Assembly: GCA_963803155.1 (NCBI GenBank)
Contig: CAWDMN010000063.1
Span: forward strand, 1-64,000
Direction of reading: 5' to 3'
DNA from: CAWDMN01 sp963803155
GTDB taxonomy: Bacteria; Acidobacteriota; Terriglobia; Versatilivoradales; Versatilivoraceae
DNA length: 64,000 nucleotides
Both the position numbers and the translations under genes were made by a program. The notes under the pieces were generated by a model, which saw nothing but the letters and a program-made list of their open reading frames with translations, was not told the origin of the DNA and ran no database searches. Of the stretch, positions 36,431 through 45,316 are shown piece after piece (the stretch's first letter is position 1; each line of letters starts with the position of its first letter).

Positions 36431-38212
36431 ATGATGAAGAGATTATTCATATTTATGTTTGTAATGGTTTCAATGTTATGTATGTATGAATCTGCTTTGG
36501 CGATTACATATGTTTTAGGGGATAAGTTGTACACTTACTCTACTCAAGCACAATCGTCCAAGGGTGGTTCTTACGTTGATAGTACGTATAATACTACTAT
36601 TACCCGGATAACCAATTCTTCTCCTGATCGCGGCGCATGGGGAACCAGCACTGGATATTCTACTTGGAATCCGCTTTCTAGCGACGGCTCCCATTTGATT
36701 TTTATGAATTTATCCGACGTCTCAGATGGTGGGCCGTATGTCTGCTACAATGCCAGCGACAACAGCTACAACCCAACCATCTCCGGCTATTTTAATACCT
36801 ATCTGAATTGGGATAACGGTAATGACCCAGAACCGAGATGGGATGAAAGTGGCAGCCACCCCTCTTGGATATATCATCGCACCAATATGCAGCTGCGGCG
36901 TTTGGATGTTTCCACAGGAACGGACAGTTTAGTCCATGATTTCTCAACAGATTTTTCTGGTGCTTATTCTTCCGGTTACTACATCCTCAATGGAGAAGAA
37001 GGAAGCCCGTCTCTTGACTCCCGGTACTGGGGTTTTATGGTGAAGAAAACCAGTAGCGGGGCGGTTCCGATTGTTTTCACCTATGACAAAACAACCAATG
37101 CCGTCATAGCTTACCATACGGCGGCCAGTACTCCTGACAGCGTTTTGATGTCACAAAGCGGTGCTTACATTCACGTTAATTATGATTATACTGGATCAGG
37201 TGGAGAAGGTGATGGGCCACATGTCTATACAAGCGACTTTACGTCCAACCACAAGGTATGTAGTGCAGCCCCCCATATAGTGTGGGCCTATGACGCACAA
37301 GGAAAGGAAGTCTTATTTTATATGGACGGTGATTATGTATCGTTTACTAGGGCTGATACTGGGACTCAATATAAACTCTATTATCAAGGCGATTTAGGGT
37401 GGAACTCCAATTGTTTACATTCTGCACCGAATAGTTCAAAAAAGGGGTGGGGAATTATATCCACGTATGTAGGAAGCAATACAAATTGGGATTACAATCA
37501 GATATTTGCAGTCGAATTGGATGAAACAAAGGTGTACGGTGGTTCTACTTTACCAAGAATTTGGAGACTTACATTTACGCAGAATCAAGTCAACATGAAC
37601 CATTATTATTTCGAGCAGCCAAATGCGCAAATGTCTCGTGATGGAACTAAAATCTGGTGGGGGGCGAACTGGCGGAATGATGCCTCCGGTAATATGGAGG
37701 TTTATAGAGTTGATTTACCTTCATCCTGGTGGAACGATTTAAATGGCATATCTTCAACTCTTATGATCGGGACTGCCACTTTGGCTAGTGGCTCTCTGGG
37801 TGCTGCGTATTCACAGACGCTAACGTGTTCTGGTGGCACTTTGCCATACACCTGGTCGATCAGCTCGGGGACACTGCCTACTGGTTTGTCTTTGAATAAT
37901 TCTTCCGGTATAATATCGGGAACACCAACTGTCGTCGGCCCATTTTCTTTTACAGTACAAGTTGCTGATTCTGCATCTGCTACGGCAACAAAAAGTCTCA
38001 ACCTCACAATTACTGTAGGAACCACTACTTCCAAATGCGATGTTAATGGAGATGGATCGGTGAACATCTTGGATTTTCAGGCGATTGCTGCCGCAATTGT
38101 CGCCAGTTCAAACCCCTCGAATTGCGACATTAACAATGATGGAGTTGTCAATACTCTCGATTTGCAATTAATGGGCAATATCGTTGCTGGGAATGCGGTT
38201 TGTCCGAATTAG
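36431..38212 (+). CDS. Secreted protein with Ig-like domain and C-terminal dockerin
   Basis: Signal peptide at residues 1-24 (RLFIFMFVMVSMLCMYESALA). Residues about 25-440 are Ser/Thr/Tyr/Trp-rich and may form a beta-propeller like oligogalacturonate-lyase-type proteins, but this is not certain. A He_PIG/Ig-like domain covers about 446-535 (ASGSLGAAYSQTLTCSGGTL, TGLSLNNSSGIISGTP). The C-terminus is a type I dockerin with two calcium loops, DVNGDGSVNILD and DINNDGVVNTLD, ending near residue 590. Start chosen at ATG 36,431 after AGGAGGA. The next gene encodes a cohesin-like domain, the usual dockerin partner. Confidence 0.85.
   Translation: MMKRLFIFMFVMVSMLCMYESALAITYVLGDKLYTYSTQAQSSKGGSYVDSTYNTTITRITNSSPDRGAWGTSTGYSTWNPLSSDGSHLIFMNLSDVSDGGPYVCYNASDNSYNPTISGYFNTYLNWDNGNDPEPRWDESGSHPSWIYHRTNMQLRRLDVSTGTDSLVHDFSTDFSGAYSSGYYILNGEEGSPSLDSRYWGFMVKKTSSGAVPIVFTYDKTTNAVIAYHTAASTPDSVLMSQSGAYIHVNYDYTGSGGEGDGPHVYTSDFTSNHKVCSAAPHIVWAYDAQGKEVLFYMDGDYVSFTRADTGTQYKLYYQGDLGWNSNCLHSAPNSSKKGWGIISTYVGSNTNWDYNQIFAVELDETKVYGGSTLPRIWRLTFTQNQVNMNHYYFEQPNAQMSRDGTKIWWGANWRNDASGNMEVYRVDLPSSWWNDLNGISSTLMIGTATLASGSLGAAYSQTLTCSGGTLPYTWSISSGTLPTGLSLNNSSGIISGTPTVVGPFSFTVQVADSASATATKSLNLTITVGTTTSKCDVNGDGSVNILDFQAIAAAIVASSNPSNCDINNDGVVNTLDLQLMGNIVAGNAVCPN
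38173..38188 (+). promoter_or_regulatory. Possible sigma-54-like promoter for the FN3 gene
   Basis: GGCAA-TATCG-TTGCT contains GG at 38,174-38,175 and GC at 38,186-38,187, ten bases apart. It resembles TGGCAC-N5-TTGCT. It lies inside the last codons of the dockerin gene, 82 bases before the next start. Chance occurrence is quite possible. Confidence 0.25.
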
Positions 38213-38269
38213 TTATTGAAAAGATAATTGATTGTCATCGAAATATTTAGAGAACAAGGTGGTTTATAT

Positions 38270-41200
38270 ATGCCAAAAATGAAAAATAATTCATTAGTAC
38301 GGCAAGGTTTATGGATTTTCATGTTAGTTAGCTTTGCTTGCCCTTTCATTGCACAGGCGCAGAATCCGACTTTTACGGTGGGAACTGCATCCGGTCTTCC
38401 AGGATCAAATATTGATTTATCTGTGAGTTTTACCAGCGGGGCTACTGGTGCCTATTCCAGTGAATTTTCTTTATCACTCCCCTCGGGATTTACCTTTGTT
38501 TCGAAGCGGGCAGGATCGGCTCTTGCCGCTGCAGGTTATACATTAAATAGTGGTGGGGGATTAAAGTCCGTAATCCAGGACGGTTCGGGAGGGACTACAC
38601 CTCTTGCAACCGGGACTATTGTAATTTATACACTGGCTATTTCCTCAGGTACAACACCGGGTTCATATCCAAATTTCAGCTTGACGGGGCTGGTGGTTTC
38701 CAACTCAGCAGGGACGGCGGCTGTGACATGCAATGCTGTTTCCGGGATTGTAACGGTCACTGTACCGGCCGACACCCAAGCGCCCAGCGTGCCAACCGGT
38801 TTGACGGCAACAGCCGCTTCATCGACGCAGATCAACTTGACATGGAATGCCTCGACAGACAACGTGGGAGTTACCGGATACCGGATCTATCGGGGTGGAG
38901 TGCAAATTGCCACCTCCGCCACCAACGCTTATTCGAATACGGGTTTGACGGCTTCGACGGCGTACTCTTATACGGTGGCAGCTTATGATGTGGCGGGCAA
39001 TGTTTCCGCCCAGTCCGCGGCGGCCAGTGCCACCACGCAAGCCGCGGCCGACACACAAGCGCCCAGCGTGCCAACCGGTTTGACGGCAACAGCCGCTTCA
39101 TCGACGCAGATCAACTTGACATGGAATGCCTCGACGGACAACGTGGGAGTTACCGGATACCGGATCTATCGGGGTGGAGTGCAAATTGCCACCTCCGCCA
39201 CCAACGCTTATTCGAATACGGGTTTGACGGCTTCGACGGCGTACTCTTATACGGTAGCGGCTTATGATGCGGCGGGCAATGTTTCCGCCCAGTCCGCTGC
39301 GGCCAGTGCCACCACGCAAGCCGCGGCCGACACACAAGCGCCCAGCGTGCCAACCGGTTTGACGGCAACAGCCGCTTCATCGACGCAGATCAACTTGACA
39401 TGGAATGCCTCGACGGACAACGTGGGAGTTACCGGATACCGGATCTATCGGGGTGGAGTGCAAATTGCCACCTCCGCCACCAACGCTTATTCGAATACGG
39501 GTTTGACGGCTTCGACGGCGTACTCTTATACGGTAGCGGCTTATGATGCGGCGAGCAATGTTTCCGCCCAGTCCACTACGGCCAGTGCCACCACGCAAGC
39601 CGCGGCCGACACACAAGCGCCCAGCGTGCCAACCGGTTTGACGGCAACAGCCGCTTCATCGACGCAGATCAACTTGACATGGAATGCCTCGACGGACAAC
39701 GTGGGAGTTACCGGATACCGGATCTATCGGGGTGGAGTGCAAATTGCCACCTCCGCCACCAACGCTTATTCGAATACGGGTTTGACGGCTTCGACGGCGT
39801 ACTCTTATACGGTAGCGGCTTATGATGCGGCGGGCAATGTTTCCGCCCAGTCCGCTGCGGCCAGTGCCACCACGCAAGCCGCGGCCGACACACAAGCGCC
39901 CAGCGTGCCAACCGGTTTGACGGCAACAGCCGCTTCATCGACGCAGATCAACTTGACATGGAATGCCTCGACGGACAACGTGGGAGTTACCGGATACCGG
40001 ATCTATCGGGGTGGAGTGCAAATTGCCACCTCCGCCACCAACGCTTATTCGAATACGGGTTTGACGGCTTCGACGGCGTACTCTTATACGGTGGCAGCTT
40101 ATGATGTGGCGGGCAATGTTTCCGCCCAGTCCGCGGCGGCCAGTGCCACCACGCAAGCCGCGGCCGACACACAAGCGCCCAGCGTGCCAACCGGTTTGAC
40201 GGCAACAGCCGCTTCATCGACGCAGATCAACTTGACATGGAATGCCTCGACGGACAACGTGGGAGTTACCGGATACCGGATCTATCGGGGTGGAGTGCAA
40301 ATTGCCACCTCCGCCACCAACGCTTATTCGAATACGGGTTTGACGGCTTCGACGGCGTACTCTTATACGGTAGCGGCTTATGATGCGGCGGGCAATGTTT
40401 CCGCCCAGTCCGCTGCGGCCAGTGCCACCACGCAAGCCGCGGCCGACACACAAGCGCCCAGCGTGCCAACCGGTTTGACGGCAACAGCCGCTTCATCGAC
40501 GCAGATCAACTTGACATGGAATGCCTCGACGGACAACGTGGGAGTTACCGGATACCGGATCTATCGGGGTGGAGTGCAAATTGCCACCTCCGCCACCAAC
40601 GCTTATTCGAATACGGGTTTGACGGCTTCGACGGCGTACTCTTATACGGTAGCGGCTTATGATGCGGCGAGCAATGTTTCCGCCCAGTCCACTACGGCCA
40701 GTGCCACCACGCAAGCCGCGGCCGACACACAAGCGCCCAGCGTGCCAACCGGTTTGACGGCAACAGCCGCTTCATCGACGCAGATCAACTTGACATGGAA
40801 TGCCTCGACGGACAACGTGGGAGTTACCGGATACCGGATCTATCGGGGTGGAGTGCAAATTGCCACCTCCGCCACCAACGCTTATTCGAATACGGGTTTG
40901 ACGGCTTCGACGGCGTACTCTTATACGGTAGCGGCTTATGATGCGGCGGGCAATGTTTCCGCCCAGTCCGCTGCGGCCAGTGCCACCACGCAAGCCGCGG
41001 CCGACACACAAGCGCCCAGCGTGCCAACCGGTTTGACGGCAACAGCCGCTTCATCGACGCAGATCAACTTGACATGGAATGCCTCGACGGACAACGTGGG
41101 AGTTACCGGATACCGGATCTATCGGGGTGGAGTGCAAATTGCCACCTCCGCCACCAACGCTTATTCGAATACGGGTTTGACGGCTTCGACGGCGTACTCT

Positions 41201-41872
41201 TATACGGTGGCAGCTTATGATGTGGCGGGCAATGTTTCCGCCCAGTCCGCGGCGGCCAGTGCCACCACGCAAGCCGCGGCCGACACACAAGCGCCCAGCG
41301 TGCCAACCGGTTTGACGGCAACAGCCGCTTCATCGACGCAGATCAACTTGACATGGAATGCCTCGACGGACAACGTGGGAGTTACCGGATACCGGATCTA
41401 TCGGGGTGGAGTGCAAATTGCCACCTCCGCTACCAACGCTTATTCGAATACGGGTTTGACGGCTTCGACGGCGTACTCTTATACGGTAGCGGCTTATGAT
41501 GCGGAAAGCAATGTTTCCGCCCAGTCCACTGCCGCCAGTGCCACCACCAATTCCACAGCTGATTCTCAGGCTCCAGTTCTTTCCAGTATAGGCAGTGCAA
41601 ATGTTACGGCCAACGCTGCAACCATCAATTGGATTACCGATGAAGCCAGTGACAGCCAGGTGGAATTTGGGACCACCACAAGTTATGGAGGTTCAACAGC
41701 CCTGAATTCGTCAATGACTACCAGCCACTCCGTGAGTTTAATTGGATTGACTGGCGGGACTACTTATCACTTCCGGGTGAAGTCGAAAGATGCCACGGGG
41801 AATATGGCTACTTCAGCCGATGGGACATTTATTACTTTGCTTCCAGCACCAGGGAATGTGCAGGTGAAGTAA
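38270..41872 (+). CDS. Secreted cohesin-like protein with ten FN3 repeats
   Basis: The signal peptide ends near residue 28 (FACPFIAQAQ). Residues about 30-165 have the cohesin pattern: FTVGTASGLPGSNIDLSVSF, LSLPSGFTFVS, a GTIVIYTLAISS strand and GSYPNFSLTGLVVSNSAG. Ten fibronectin type III repeats of exactly 93 residues follow (167-1096), each starting DTQAPSVPTGLTATAAS, plus a diverged eleventh (SINWITDEASDSQVEFGT-like, to about 1195). No PEP-CTERM, LPXTG or other anchor is seen at the C-terminus. ATG 38,270 follows AAGGTGG. It is probably an extracellular scaffold that could bind the dockerin of the gene before it. Confidence 0.88.
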   Translation: MPKMKNNSLVRQGLWIFMLVSFACPFIAQAQNPTFTVGTASGLPGSNIDLSVSFTSGATGAYSSEFSLSLPSGFTFVSKRAGSALAAAGYTLNSGGGLKSVIQDGSGGTTPLATGTIVIYTLAISSGTTPGSYPNFSLTGLVVSNSAGTAAVTCNAVSGIVTVTVPADTQAPSVPTGLTATAASSTQINLTWNASTDNVGVTGYRIYRGGVQIATSATNAYSNTGLTASTAYSYTVAAYDVAGNVSAQSAAASATTQAAADTQAPSVPTGLTATAASSTQINLTWNASTDNVGVTGYRIYRGGVQIATSATNAYSNTGLTASTAYSYTVAAYDAAGNVSAQSAAASATTQAAADTQAPSVPTGLTATAASSTQINLTWNASTDNVGVTGYRIYRGGVQIATSATNAYSNTGLTASTAYSYTVAAYDAASNVSAQSTTASATTQAAADTQAPSVPTGLTATAASSTQINLTWNASTDNVGVTGYRIYRGGVQIATSATNAYSNTGLTASTAYSYTVAAYDAAGNVSAQSAAASATTQAAADTQAPSVPTGLTATAASSTQINLTWNASTDNVGVTGYRIYRGGVQIATSATNAYSNTGLTASTAYSYTVAAYDVAGNVSAQSAAASATTQAAADTQAPSVPTGLTATAASSTQINLTWNASTDNVGVTGYRIYRGGVQIATSATNAYSNTGLTASTAYSYTVAAYDAAGNVSAQSAAASATTQAAADTQAPSVPTGLTATAASSTQINLTWNASTDNVGVTGYRIYRGGVQIATSATNAYSNTGLTASTAYSYTVAAYDAASNVSAQSTTASATTQAAADTQAPSVPTGLTATAASSTQINLTWNASTDNVGVTGYRIYRGGVQIATSATNAYSNTGLTASTAYSYTVAAYDAAGNVSAQSAAASATTQAAADTQAPSVPTGLTATAASSTQINLTWNASTDNVGVTGYRIYRGGVQIATSATNAYSNTGLTASTAYSYTVAAYDVAGNVSAQSAAASATTQAAADTQAPSVPTGLTATAASSTQINLTWNASTDNVGVTGYRIYRGGVQIATSATNAYSNTGLTASTAYSYTVAAYDAESNVSAQSTAASATTNSTADSQAPVLSSIGSANVTANAATINWITDEASDSQVEFGTTTSYGGSTALNSSMTTSHSVSLIGLTGGTTYHFRVKSKDATGNMATSADGTFITLLPAPGNVQVK
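38768..41557 (+). repeat. Ten tandem 279-bp repeats with a four-unit higher order
   Basis: Unit length is constant (279 bp) and the copies are almost identical at DNA level. The variable segment after AAYD gives the order VAG, AAG, AAS, AAG, VAG, AAG, AAS, AAG, VAG, AES. A block of four units (1,116 bp) therefore repeats two and a half times. This points to very recent expansion of blocks rather than single units. Confidence 0.93.
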
Positions 41873-41980
41873 GCCGTAGTTGGTGCGACATTAAACGGCA
41901 GAAGGCAGATGGGAAACTGGAGACAGGAGACGGGAAGAAAGCAGTTGGTAATAAGCGAGAACTAAGAGAGAACAATAAGC

Positions 41981-42018
41981 AAGGCTCAATGGGGAAACCT
42001 GTTGGGCCTTTTTTTTTC
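41981..42018 (+). terminator. Rho-independent terminator after the FN3 gene
   Basis: AAGGCTCAA at 41,981-41,989 pairs with TTGGGCCTT at 42,002-42,010 (one G-T pair), followed by an unbroken run of T. It lies 109 bases after the FN3 gene stop. Confidence 0.85.
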
Positions 42019-42206
42019 ATGTCTCAGATAATGGCAGCAGTTGGGCCCAACGGAAAAATACGAGATGCGATTTTCCTGAAAGTGGAACAACATTATCCTT
42101 TTTTATCCATCTTCTTATGTTGAGAGAGAGAATCCAGATTGGATAATTTGTCTTAAGTTGTTAATAAACATATATTTATATGTATAATTGTTGATTTGTT
42201 TTCAAT

Positions 42207-42223
42207 TGGAACACATTTTGCAA
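42207..42223 (+). promoter_or_regulatory. Sigma-54-like promoter of the small PEP-CTERM-like gene
   Basis: TGGAAC-ACATT-TTGCAA matches the -24/-12 consensus TGGCAC-N5-TTGCA well, with GG and GC ten bases apart. The predicted transcription start is near 42,233, giving a short leader with GGAG at 42,248-42,251 before ATG 42,258. PEP-CTERM genes are known to be controlled through sigma-54 and a PrsK/PrsR pair in some bacteria. Confidence 0.6.
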
Positions 42224-42257
42224 TATAGGTATTTGAATTTTAGGTGCGGAGTTGCTA

Positions 42258-42470
42258 ATGCTCAGAAGAGTAATAATGATATTAATGTTTGGGGTGTTCG
42301 GCACAACATTATTATCAGCGGGAATTTTTGGTAGTCCGATTCCATCTGCTTGGCTTACGGCCAACGATTTTTTGCATGCTCGAATTTCAGAACCTCAATT
42401 GCTGATATTGCTTGGAGTCTTTTTGATCGCCACGGCTACTTTTGTTAAGAGACGATTTTTGCAGGATTAG
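42258..42470 (+). CDS. Tiny secreted protein with PEP-CTERM-like sorting tail
   Basis: A 70-residue product. Residues 1-22 are a signal-peptide-like hydrophobic stretch (LRRVIMILMFGVFGTTLLSA). About 24 polar residues follow. Then comes the tripartite C-terminal signal: SEP at about 44-46, a hydrophobic helix LLILLGVFLIATATF, and a basic KRRF just before the end. This is the layout of PEP-CTERM/exosortase substrates, in which Glu-Pro precedes the helix. The mature peptide would be unusually short. It is monocistronic, with a sigma-54-like promoter before it and a strong terminator after it. A plain two-helix membrane peptide is the alternative. Confidence 0.65.
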   Translation: MLRRVIMILMFGVFGTTLLSAGIFGSPIPSAWLTANDFLHARISEPQLLILLGVFLIATATFVKRRFLQD

Positions 42471-42525
42471 GTCTTCCTTGTTTTCTCTGAGCAGGTTTCA
42501 TCTTTGTTCCCCTTTTATTTTAGAC

Positions 42526-42559
42526 CCTCATTTTGTTGCGAAAAATGAGGTTTTTTTTT
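42526..42559 (+). terminator. Rho-independent terminator after the small PEP-CTERM-like gene
   Basis: CCTCATTTT at 42,526-42,534 pairs perfectly with AAAATGAGG at 42,542-42,550 and is followed by nine T. Confidence 0.92.
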
Positions 42560-42827
42560 GAAGATTTCCCATTTCTGAGACTACAATTATTAAGTCATAA
42601 CAGGCTCCCACTAGAAAAAACTGAAACCTGCACTTAGCGAGCAGCAGCTTTATTCTTGGATAGGATGATTCACCGCGTAGGGTTTGTTCTAAGATTGAAA
42701 GCCATATAATCGGGAACTTGATCGGCTAGTTTGTACAAACCGATCAGAGGGCTTTTCGGTTTTTGGGTAAGCGTCAATTAATCTCCACCTTCCAACAGGG
42801 AATAACGAGGGGCTATACTGACAGGTT

Positions 42828-44411
42828 TTATGAGGAATGGATCGGTTTTTTCAGAGTGACATTCCAAGGCAACAGTGGGTCGAGATTTTCATTGTGCCTG
42901 GAAGGCAGATTGGGCAACTGCTCAAAAAGGTGAGTCAGATAGGCATAAGGATTCAAACCATTTTCCTTGGCCGTTTCAATCAGGCTGTAAATGACGGCGC
43001 TGAATCGTGCTCCTTGGGGTGTATTCGAAAACAGCCAGTTTTTTCGACCAATCACAAAAGGTTTGATGGAGCGTTCCGCCCGGTTGTTGGATAGTTCCAA
43101 TCGGCCATTTTCCAAAAAGCGGATCAGCTTGGGCCATTGGTGGCGGCAATAATTCACGGCCACGCCCAACAAGCTTTTGGGCAAAACCACCACTGCGAGT
43201 TCATCCAGCCACTGGCGGAACTTTTCTACCACCGGGCGGCTTTTCTCTTGCCTGACTTTCAAACGTTTTTCCGGAGTACTCTCTTTCAGTTCCCGCTCAA
43301 TTTCAAAGAGCCGATTGATTTGATCCAATCCTGCCTGGGCCTGGCTGCCGCTCTTGCGGTGCTTGGCGGGCAACCCCTTTAGAGCTTCATCAAATTTCCT
43401 TCGGGCATGCGCCCAGCATCCCGCCAACGCCACATTCGGCAGATCATGATATCCCGCATAGCCGTCCACCTGCAAAGATCCTTGGAACCCTTTCAAGAAT
43501 TCCTTGGGGTGATCTCCGGACCGGCTTTGCTGATAATCGTAAAGGACAATGGCCGGACCCTCTCTTCCCGTCCGGTAGAGCCACATATACGACTGGCTCT
43601 CCGCCGCTCGTCCCGGTTCCTTCAGCACCTGGACCGTCGTCTCATCCGCATGCAGGATGTCCCGCTGGATCAGCTGTTCCCTCAACCGCCGATAGAGCAG
43701 TTCCAGCCAATCGCTGCCCCGGATCATCCAGTTGGAAAGGCCCGATCTGGACAGCTCGATCCCCATCCGTCGGTAATGCTGTTCCTGCCGGTAAAGGGGC
43801 ACTCCTTCCACAAACTTCATCGTCATGACATACGACACCGCACTGGGAGAAGCCAGCCCTTTTTCAATTACCGGGTTGGGCGCGGGCGCGGTCCGGATCG
43901 GAACTTCAATCCCATTCTTCTCGCAGTTGCGGCAACCATAGACGTACTTCACATGCTGTACTACTTGCGCCTGCGCGGGAACCAGCTTCAATTCATGCCG
44001 GGTCTGGATGCCCATCTCATGCATCCGCTTCCCACAGCCGCTGCAGACTTGCTCTTCTTCCGGCAACCGGTACTCGATTCTCTCGATCGGAAGATCCTGC
44101 GGGATGGGCCGGCGTCCGGGTTTTCTCTTCCGTTCAAAACTGATGGTGATCGTGTCTTCGTCAGGAGGGGGAGTGGCTTCAACCACCGCTTCCGCTTCAT
44201 TGAACAAACTCGGCTGTTCCGGCACACTGCGTTCACTCGATGGTCCATACTGCTTAGCCCGGGCTAAGTGAAACTGCTCCTCAAACCAGCATAGCTTCTC
44301 TTCCAGTTGGCTGATCCGCAGCGTTTGCTTCTCTAGCAATTCTTCTTTTTGAAGCAGGATTCCAACCAGTTCTTCGCGGCTTTCGGGGGTGGCGGGCAAG
44401 ACCATCGACAT
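42828..44411 (-). CDS. tnpC: IS66 transposase TnpC
   Basis: Full-length (527 residues) DDE transposase of IS66. The N-terminal coiled coil is LLEKQTLRISQLEEKL. A zinc-finger-like CSGCGKRMHEMG and later CRNC follow, then the DDE_Tnp_IS66 core with DILHADETTVQVLKEPG and VDGYAGYHDL, LAGCWAHARRKFDEAL and LSNNRAERSIKPFVIGRKNW (catalytic Glu). The C-terminal LLPWN block is intact. Confidence 0.95.
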   Translation of the reverse strand: MSMVLPATPESREELVGILLQKEELLEKQTLRISQLEEKLCWFEEQFHLARAKQYGPSSERSVPEQPSLFNEAEAVVEATPPPDEDTITISFERKRKPGRRPIPQDLPIERIEYRLPEEEQVCSGCGKRMHEMGIQTRHELKLVPAQAQVVQHVKYVYGCRNCEKNGIEVPIRTAPAPNPVIEKGLASPSAVSYVMTMKFVEGVPLYRQEQHYRRMGIELSRSGLSNWMIRGSDWLELLYRRLREQLIQRDILHADETTVQVLKEPGRAAESQSYMWLYRTGREGPAIVLYDYQQSRSGDHPKEFLKGFQGSLQVDGYAGYHDLPNVALAGCWAHARRKFDEALKGLPAKHRKSGSQAQAGLDQINRLFEIERELKESTPEKRLKVRQEKSRPVVEKFRQWLDELAVVVLPKSLLGVAVNYCRHQWPKLIRFLENGRLELSNNRAERSIKPFVIGRKNWLFSNTPQGARFSAVIYSLIETAKENGLNPYAYLTHLFEQLPNLPSRHNENLDPLLPWNVTLKKPIHSS

Positions 44412-44548
44412 GCCCGCTATTATACGAATTCCCCCTTCTTATTGCAAGGGTAAAATCGCTTGAAACCAGCATATTTACTGGCCTTTTCAGCATTTTAGTC
44501 GATGTTTATTGAGAGGGGGGCAGATTCCCTTTTCAAGGTGCAACCCCG

Positions 44549-44902
44549 TCATATCATCACACGGGCCGTTACCGGCCGATGAGCTTGTTGCTGTTCCACG
44601 CTCAACCCATCCAACAACCATTGCAACTGCCGTCGGCTGATCACTCGCGATCTTTCGTCCGCCTCTGGCCACTGGAATCGTCCCCGTTCCAGCCGACGAT
44701 AATACAGCCAGAATCCGTTATGATCCCAGAGCAGAATCTTTAGCTTGTCACGCTGCCGGTTGCAGAAAACAAACCACTGGTCGGAAAATGGATCCAGGGC
44801 AAAAACCGCACGGACCAGAACTGCCAAGCCATCGATGGATTTGCGCAGGTCTGTCGCTCCCGGTGCCAGATAAATCTGTCCCACCGACTCCAGGTTCAAC
44901 AT
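44549..44902 (-). CDS. tnpB: IS66 accessory protein TnpB
   Basis: 117-residue IS66 Orf2. YLAPGATDLRKSIDGLA, FVFCNRQRDKLKILLWD and GFWLYYRRLERGRFQWP are diagnostic. TnpB is required with TnpA for IS66 transposition, though its biochemical role is unclear. Its start overlaps the tnpA end by 7 bases. Confidence 0.95.
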   Translation of the reverse strand: MLNLESVGQIYLAPGATDLRKSIDGLAVLVRAVFALDPFSDQWFVFCNRQRDKLKILLWDHNGFWLYYRRLERGRFQWPEADERSRVISRRQLQWLLDGLSVEQQQAHRPVTARVMI

Positions 44903-45231
44903 GTCGAACGCACCACTCGCAACACTTCCGCCAATAACTGGGGATCAAATCCCAATTCCACTTCAAAAACCACTTGACCGATCCTCAGGCGGATTCCACC
45001 GGCGGACCCCTGCTTTTCTTCTTCACTCACTTGCAGCGGAATCCATCCCGTCTGCTTTTTCTCTGCCAAACCGGCTGTTTGCTTTTTGAACTTGCGTTGC
45101 CAATAATCCAGGCAATGAATCTGAATCTCATTTTGTTTGCAGTACTCTCTCCGGCTCAATCCACGGCTTTGATAGCCACTCACCATCTGCTGCCAATATC
45201 CCGCACGTTCTGGAGTTGCCCTCATCCTCAT
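44896..45231 (-). CDS. tnpA: IS66 accessory protein TnpA
   Basis: 111-residue IS66 Orf1 with a helix-turn-helix-like N-terminus (SRREYCKQNEIQIHCLDYWQ) and a C-terminal IRLRIGQVVFEVELGFD strand pair. It is the first gene of the element, just inside the terminal repeat, and overlaps tnpB, implying coupled translation. Confidence 0.92.
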   Translation of the reverse strand: MRMRATPERAGYWQQMVSGYQSRGLSRREYCKQNEIQIHCLDYWQRKFKKQTAGLAEKKQTGWIPLQVSEEEKQGSAGGIRLRIGQVVFEVELGFDPQLLAEVLRVVRSTC

Positions 45232-45316
45232 GTCTCCTCAACAAAATGTCGGAAGCATTATCGATGGCTGTGTCTTTTATTGGAAGGTGGAGATTAATTG
45301 ACGCTTACGTTTTTGG

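Larger units (their letters stand above)
42767..45308 (-). mobile_element. Intact IS66-family element with 29-bp terminal repeats and target duplication
   Basis: Perfect 29-bp inverted repeats lie at 42,767-42,795 and 45,280-45,308 (tip GTAAGCGTCAATTAATCTCC). The flanking direct repeat GTTTTTGG is at 42,759-42,766 and 45,309-45,316, the 8 bp expected for IS66. Length is 2,542 bp with tnpA, tnpB and tnpC all open, so it is a recent and possibly active insertion. Two decayed relatives lie at 11.2 and 23.4 kb. Confidence 0.96.

Noticed and set aside
38819..41333. Regular minus-strand frames of about 76-79 codons across the FN3 array
   Set aside because: They repeat every 279 bases and are antisense shadows of the FN3 coding repeats.
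38768..41557. Tandem repeat considered as a CRISPR or satellite array
   Set aside because: The 279-bp units are in-frame FN3 domains without spacers.
43407..44267. 286-codon plus-strand frame inside IS66
   Set aside because: It is antisense to tnpC, whose product is full length and conserved.
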